A stretch of 64,000 nucleotides of DNA. Source: Niveispirillum lacus (lineage in GTDB: Bacteria; Pseudomonadota; Alphaproteobacteria; Azospirillales; Azospirillaceae). Shown in pieces: positions 61,278 through 64,000 of the stretch; positions within the stretch are counted from its first letter, which is position 1; every line of letters starts with the position of its first letter. A program made the position numbers and the translations under genes. Where the stretch lies: positions 434,001-498,000 of the forward strand of contig NZ_NOXU01000030.1 in the NCBI RefSeq assembly GCF_002251795.1, in the 5' to 3' direction. A model generated the notes under the pieces. The model was not told the origin of the DNA. It saw nothing but the letters and a program-made list of their open reading frames with translations, and made no database searches.

Positions 61278-63014
61278 CTACCCCATCGGCAGCAGCGACT
61301 TATCCACCAGGCCGGATTCCAGCATGGCGTTGCACAGCTTGAAATAGGCATCACGCCGTTCCTGCGCACCGGGAAACCGTTCCAGGTAATTCAGGATGAA
61401 TTCCGGGCGTTTCAGCGCCAGGCTCAACTGATCGGCGGCCAGTTGCCGGGCCCGGCCTTCCGGCAGGCCACCACACAGGCGCACGATGTTCAAGATGCGG
61501 TCGGCAAACGGCATGGCCTGATTGGCCAGAATCTCTGTCCGGATACTGTCAAAAATCGCGCTGTCCAGGATTTCCGCCATTTCCCGTTTGGGGCCGGGCG
61601 GCATGCCCGACATCACGATGCGCCGTGCGATACCGCCCAGCGTCTTGATGGCTTCCATCCGGTTGCCGACCTCGCGGATAAAATCCTCCGGCACGATCAG
61701 GCTGCGCAGATAGGTGGCGATCTTGGCCTTCGGTGCATCGCCCGGTGCGGTTTCCGCGAGCGACAGCACGGTTTCCGCCTTGCCCATCGTGCTGCGGATT
61801 GGTCCGATCAGTTCGGACATCGCTTCCGGTTGGATCAGGCGGTCGGCGCGCTGGGCCAGCGCTTCCAGCACTTCCTCGTCACGGGCCAATGGTGGGGCCT
61901 GTTTGCGCAGATAGGCGATGACCTCGACCGTGGCTTCCATTTCGTCGCGGATGCCCCGGTCGCTGCGCAGCGGCAGGCGGGAATAAAGATGGCGCAGCAG
62001 GCCCAGGCGCAGTTCGGCCAGCGTGCGCGGCAGCACCCCTTCCGCCAGCAGCATGGACAGGGCTTTCACGCCCGCAGGCTGCTCTCCGTCGCCGGCCCCA
62101 AGATTGCCGACATAAAGATCGATTGCGTTCAGCACCAGGTCCAGGCGCAGCTTCTCCTGCCCGGCCAGTTCCTTTAGCGCCAGCGGGGAGGCCAGGATTT
62201 CGGCCGCCAGACTGTCCAGCACCCGCATTTCGGTCAGGGTTAACGCCGGGGTGAACAGTTGGAACAGCCGGTCCAGCTTCTCCACCCAGCTTTTGGCATC
62301 GGCCAGATGCGCGGCGACGGCGCGGTACAGCGCCCGGTCCCGCCCTTCCGCCGGCCCCTTATAGGCGCTGGCCACCTCTAACAGGCCACCCGGCCCAATC
62401 TTCAAGGGAGGATTGCCCTTGGCCTCCTTGACCAGCGCGGCCAGACCATTATCGGCGATGGCCATCAGTTCCTTCATACGCGACACAGCGGTTTGTTTGG
62501 TGCCCCGCACCTGGACCGATGCCAGGCGCTGCAACGCGCCCTGGACCGTCGTGCCGGCTTGGTCCAGCACGCGGGCATGCACCTCATAATTCAGGATTTC
62601 CAGGGGCGTCAGGCGCCGTTCATCCAGATATTTGGCAAAGAAGCTGCGAAACATCTGTCGCTGGACATCGCCCATCAGGTCTTCCGGCTTGTCACACCAC
62701 GACGCATCGCGCCCCGGATTGGCACGGGCCAGCGGGTCAACCTCCTGCACACCGCTGCGCAGGCGTTTGACCATGGTGACCGTTGTAACAAAATCATGGT
62801 CTTTGTAATCAGAACGTCGAACAAGCCGGATACCATCGACCTCATTGCGCTGCACCAGCATGGCCGCTGACGGTTCCAATTGCCGCAGGTCGGGCGATTC
62901 CCGCACCACCAGCCACAGGTCCGTATGGAAACTGTGCAGTTCATAGACCGTCTGGACGGTGCCAATGAGTTTCTGTTTGTCCACAGGTCTGGGCTCGATG
63001 AAACCGTCTGGCAC
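61278..63014 (-). CDS. Large helical protein of unknown function
   Basis: About 578 residues, rich in Leu, Ala and Arg and likely almost all helical, with no signal peptide, membrane segment or recognised motif. Regions such as RMKELMAIADNGLAALVKEA and FILNYLERFPGAQERRDAYFKLC look like stacked helical repeats. The start is uncertain. I use GTG 63014, where coding-like sequence begins; the frame is open to GTG 63155, but that part looks non-coding. A strong Shine-Dalgarno-like GGAAGGAG (near 63087-63094) has no suitable in-frame start codon right after it. It is convergent with the nucleotidyltransferase gene, 2 bp apart. Confidence 0.65.
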   Translation of the reverse strand: MPDGFIEPRPVDKQKLIGTVQTVYELHSFHTDLWLVVRESPDLRQLEPSAAMLVQRNEVDGIRLVRRSDYKDHDFVTTVTMVKRLRSGVQEVDPLARANPGRDASWCDKPEDLMGDVQRQMFRSFFAKYLDERRLTPLEILNYEVHARVLDQAGTTVQGALQRLASVQVRGTKQTAVSRMKELMAIADNGLAALVKEAKGNPPLKIGPGGLLEVASAYKGPAEGRDRALYRAVAAHLADAKSWVEKLDRLFQLFTPALTLTEMRVLDSLAAEILASPLALKELAGQEKLRLDLVLNAIDLYVGNLGAGDGEQPAGVKALSMLLAEGVLPRTLAELRLGLLRHLYSRLPLRSDRGIRDEMEATVEVIAYLRKQAPPLARDEEVLEALAQRADRLIQPEAMSELIGPIRSTMGKAETVLSLAETAPGDAPKAKIATYLRSLIVPEDFIREVGNRMEAIKTLGGIARRIVMSGMPPGPKREMAEILDSAIFDSIRTEILANQAMPFADRILNIVRLCGGLPEGRARQLAADQLSLALKRPEFILNYLERFPGAQERRDAYFKLCNAMLESGLVDKSLLPMG

Positions 63015-63178
63015 ACCTGCCGTGAACCGGCGCGGCAGAGGCCAGCGATGGGAAGGTGTGAAAGCGGGGCTATCTTGCTCAATTCTCCTTCCGGGGTAAA
63101 CAGCGGAATAACGGATGTGCGCGATAGGCCAAAAGATATAGATAACTTCTACCACCTATGGGGGCATTCCTGCCGTGA

Positions 63179-63619
63179 TTATCCGGCTGAGGCCGCCCGC
63201 ACCATGGCCCTTTCCGGCATTTCCAGGCCACGGAAACCGAACTTGGCGTACAACCCATGCGCGTCGGCGGTGAAGAGCAGGAATCGGCGCAGCCCGGACC
63301 ATTCCGGGCGCATCACGACACTCTCAACCAGAAAGGTTCCCAGCCCGCCGCCCCGCCGCTGCGGGTCCACCCATACATCGGCCAGATAGGCAAAACTCAC
63401 ATGGTCGGTGATGACCCGGCAATAGCCAATTTGGAAACAATTGAAATCATATAACCCGATTGCCACGGAATGGCGGGCCGCTTTTTCCACCATCTCGCGG
63501 CTGATGCCCGCAGACCAGTAACTGCCGGTCAATGATGCGTGGATGAAGTCGAAATCCAGGCGCGCGGGGTCGTTGGTGACAAAGGCCCCATCCGCGCGGC
63601 AAACCGTCCAGATATGCAT
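63179..63619 (-). CDS. GNAT family N-acetyltransferase
   Basis: A 146-residue acyltransferase. It has FAYLADVWVDPQRRGGGLGTFLVESVV, containing the acetyl-CoA pyrophosphate loop R-R-G-G-G-L-G, and LLFTADAHGLYAKFGFRGLE, the GNAT C-terminal strand pattern with AHGLYAKFGF. I chose ATG 63619 with GGAGAC upstream; the frame's 18 earlier codons are unlikely. Small stand-alone GNATs modify proteins or metabolites; the substrate is unknown. Confidence 0.9.
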   Translation of the reverse strand: MHIWTVCRADGAFVTNDPARLDFDFIHASLTGSYWSAGISREMVEKAARHSVAIGLYDFNCFQIGYCRVITDHVSFAYLADVWVDPQRRGGGLGTFLVESVVMRPEWSGLRRFLLFTADAHGLYAKFGFRGLEMPERAMVRAASAG

Positions 63620-63751
63620 TGACCTGTCTCCCTGTCGGTATCGTCTTTGCGGGGCATGGAAGCACGCCGCCAAGGGCCGGCGATGGTTGACACGGCTGGT
63701 TGGGGGGCCGTGAAGTCAGGGTCACCCACCTGCCGGCCATCGGTGCGGGGC

Positions 63752-64000
63752 TCAGCGGCCCATCGCCATATGGGCAGCCAGCCCGGCCAGCACCGATCCC
63801 ATCACCATCCGCTGAACGCGGGCCCAGAGCGGCCGGCTGTCCAGGAACCGGGCTATGCCACCGCCGATCATGACAAACACGGCATTGACCGACAGGCTGA
63901 TGGTGATCTGGATGGCGCCCAGCATCAGCCCCTGAACCAGCACGGACCCCCGTGCCGGGTCGATGAATTGCGGCAGAAGGGACAGGTACAGCATCGCCGC
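63752..64000 (-). CDS. LysE/RhtB-family exporter, 5' part beyond window end
   Basis: The C-terminal 82 residues of a LysE-type amino acid exporter. AMLYLSLLPQFIDPARG matches the family's NPKAxLFFLAFLPQF region, and two membrane helices follow (LMLGAIQITISLSVNAVFVMIGG, GSVLAGLAAHMAMGR). The frame is open to base 64000, so the ATG at 63994 is internal. Most of the protein lies outside the window, and the substrate is unknown. Confidence 0.85.
   Translation of the reverse strand, partial: AAMLYLSLLPQFIDPARGSVLVQGLMLGAIQITISLSVNAVFVMIGGGIARFLDSRPLWARVQRMVMGSVLAGLAAHMAMGR

Overview
The window reads as chromosomal DNA of a GC-rich alphaproteobacterium, most likely from the Rhodospirillales/Azospirillaceae side (inference). 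Support: a GcrA cell-cycle regulator, GANTC (CcrM-type) sites in front of gcrA, alphaproteobacterial LexA boxes of the form GTTC-N7-GTTC, PhaR with polyhydroxyalkanoate (PHA) genes, a DUF4169 protein, a large TonB-dependent receptor and a Caulobacter-like sphingolipid locus. I see no transposase, phage gene, CRISPR array or rRNA; one tRNA-Leu(GAG) is present.

Layout. 0-6 kb: 3' end of pcm, an NlpD-like LytM factor, a small lipoprotein, a receiver-only response regulator, a branched-chain amino acid binding protein, tRNA-Leu and two SAM methyltransferases. 6-15 kb: malic enzyme, a methyltransferase, MgtE and a TonB-dependent receptor behind an AT-rich, palindrome-rich leader. 15-24 kb: yajC, a DUF815 ATPase, patatin and 3-hydroxybutyrate dehydrogenase, a large AsmA protein, DUF4169 and isocitrate dehydrogenase. 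24-31 kb: gcrA, a chemotaxis receptor, an SOS-type micro-gene, a family 5-like uracil-DNA glycosylase, purE-purK, and phaR diverging from a PhaE-like/PhaC-like pair. 32-39 kb: uvrA, a YjbR protein, ssb with a LexA box, a GbsR/MarR regulator and cydAB. 39-43 kb: an MFS/TetR divergent pair, an RluA-family enzyme, a TauE transporter and MlaA.

43.7-61.3 kb is the most striking part: a long sphingolipid locus. A flippase and a CDP-glycerol-transferase-like enzyme are followed by a fatty acyl-AMP ligase, a ceramide-reductase-type dehydrogenase, an acyl carrier protein and serine palmitoyltransferase. A minus-strand operon encodes a CDP-alcohol phosphotransferase, a diacylglycerol/ceramide-kinase-like enzyme, a Tam41-like nucleotidyltransferase and a methyltransferase. 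A plus-strand operon encodes a phosphoesterase, a HIT protein, an LptF/LptG pair, a fatty acid hydroxylase, a bacterial ceramide synthase and a sugar-nucleotidyltransferase-type protein. Together they suggest a route from acyl-ACP and serine through ceramide to a phosphorylated headgroup, possibly via a CDP-ceramide intermediate, with dedicated export toward the outer membrane. The chemistry of the later steps is inferred, not shown.

A second notable find is a 32-residue membrane-protein ORF at 26756-26854 preceded by three LexA-type boxes within 72 bp, resembling an SOS-induced division inhibitor by layout. A third is a 245-bp out-of-frame overlap between the PhaE-like and PhaC-like genes. 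The window ends in an unidentified ~580-residue protein, a GNAT acetyltransferase and a truncated LysE-type exporter.
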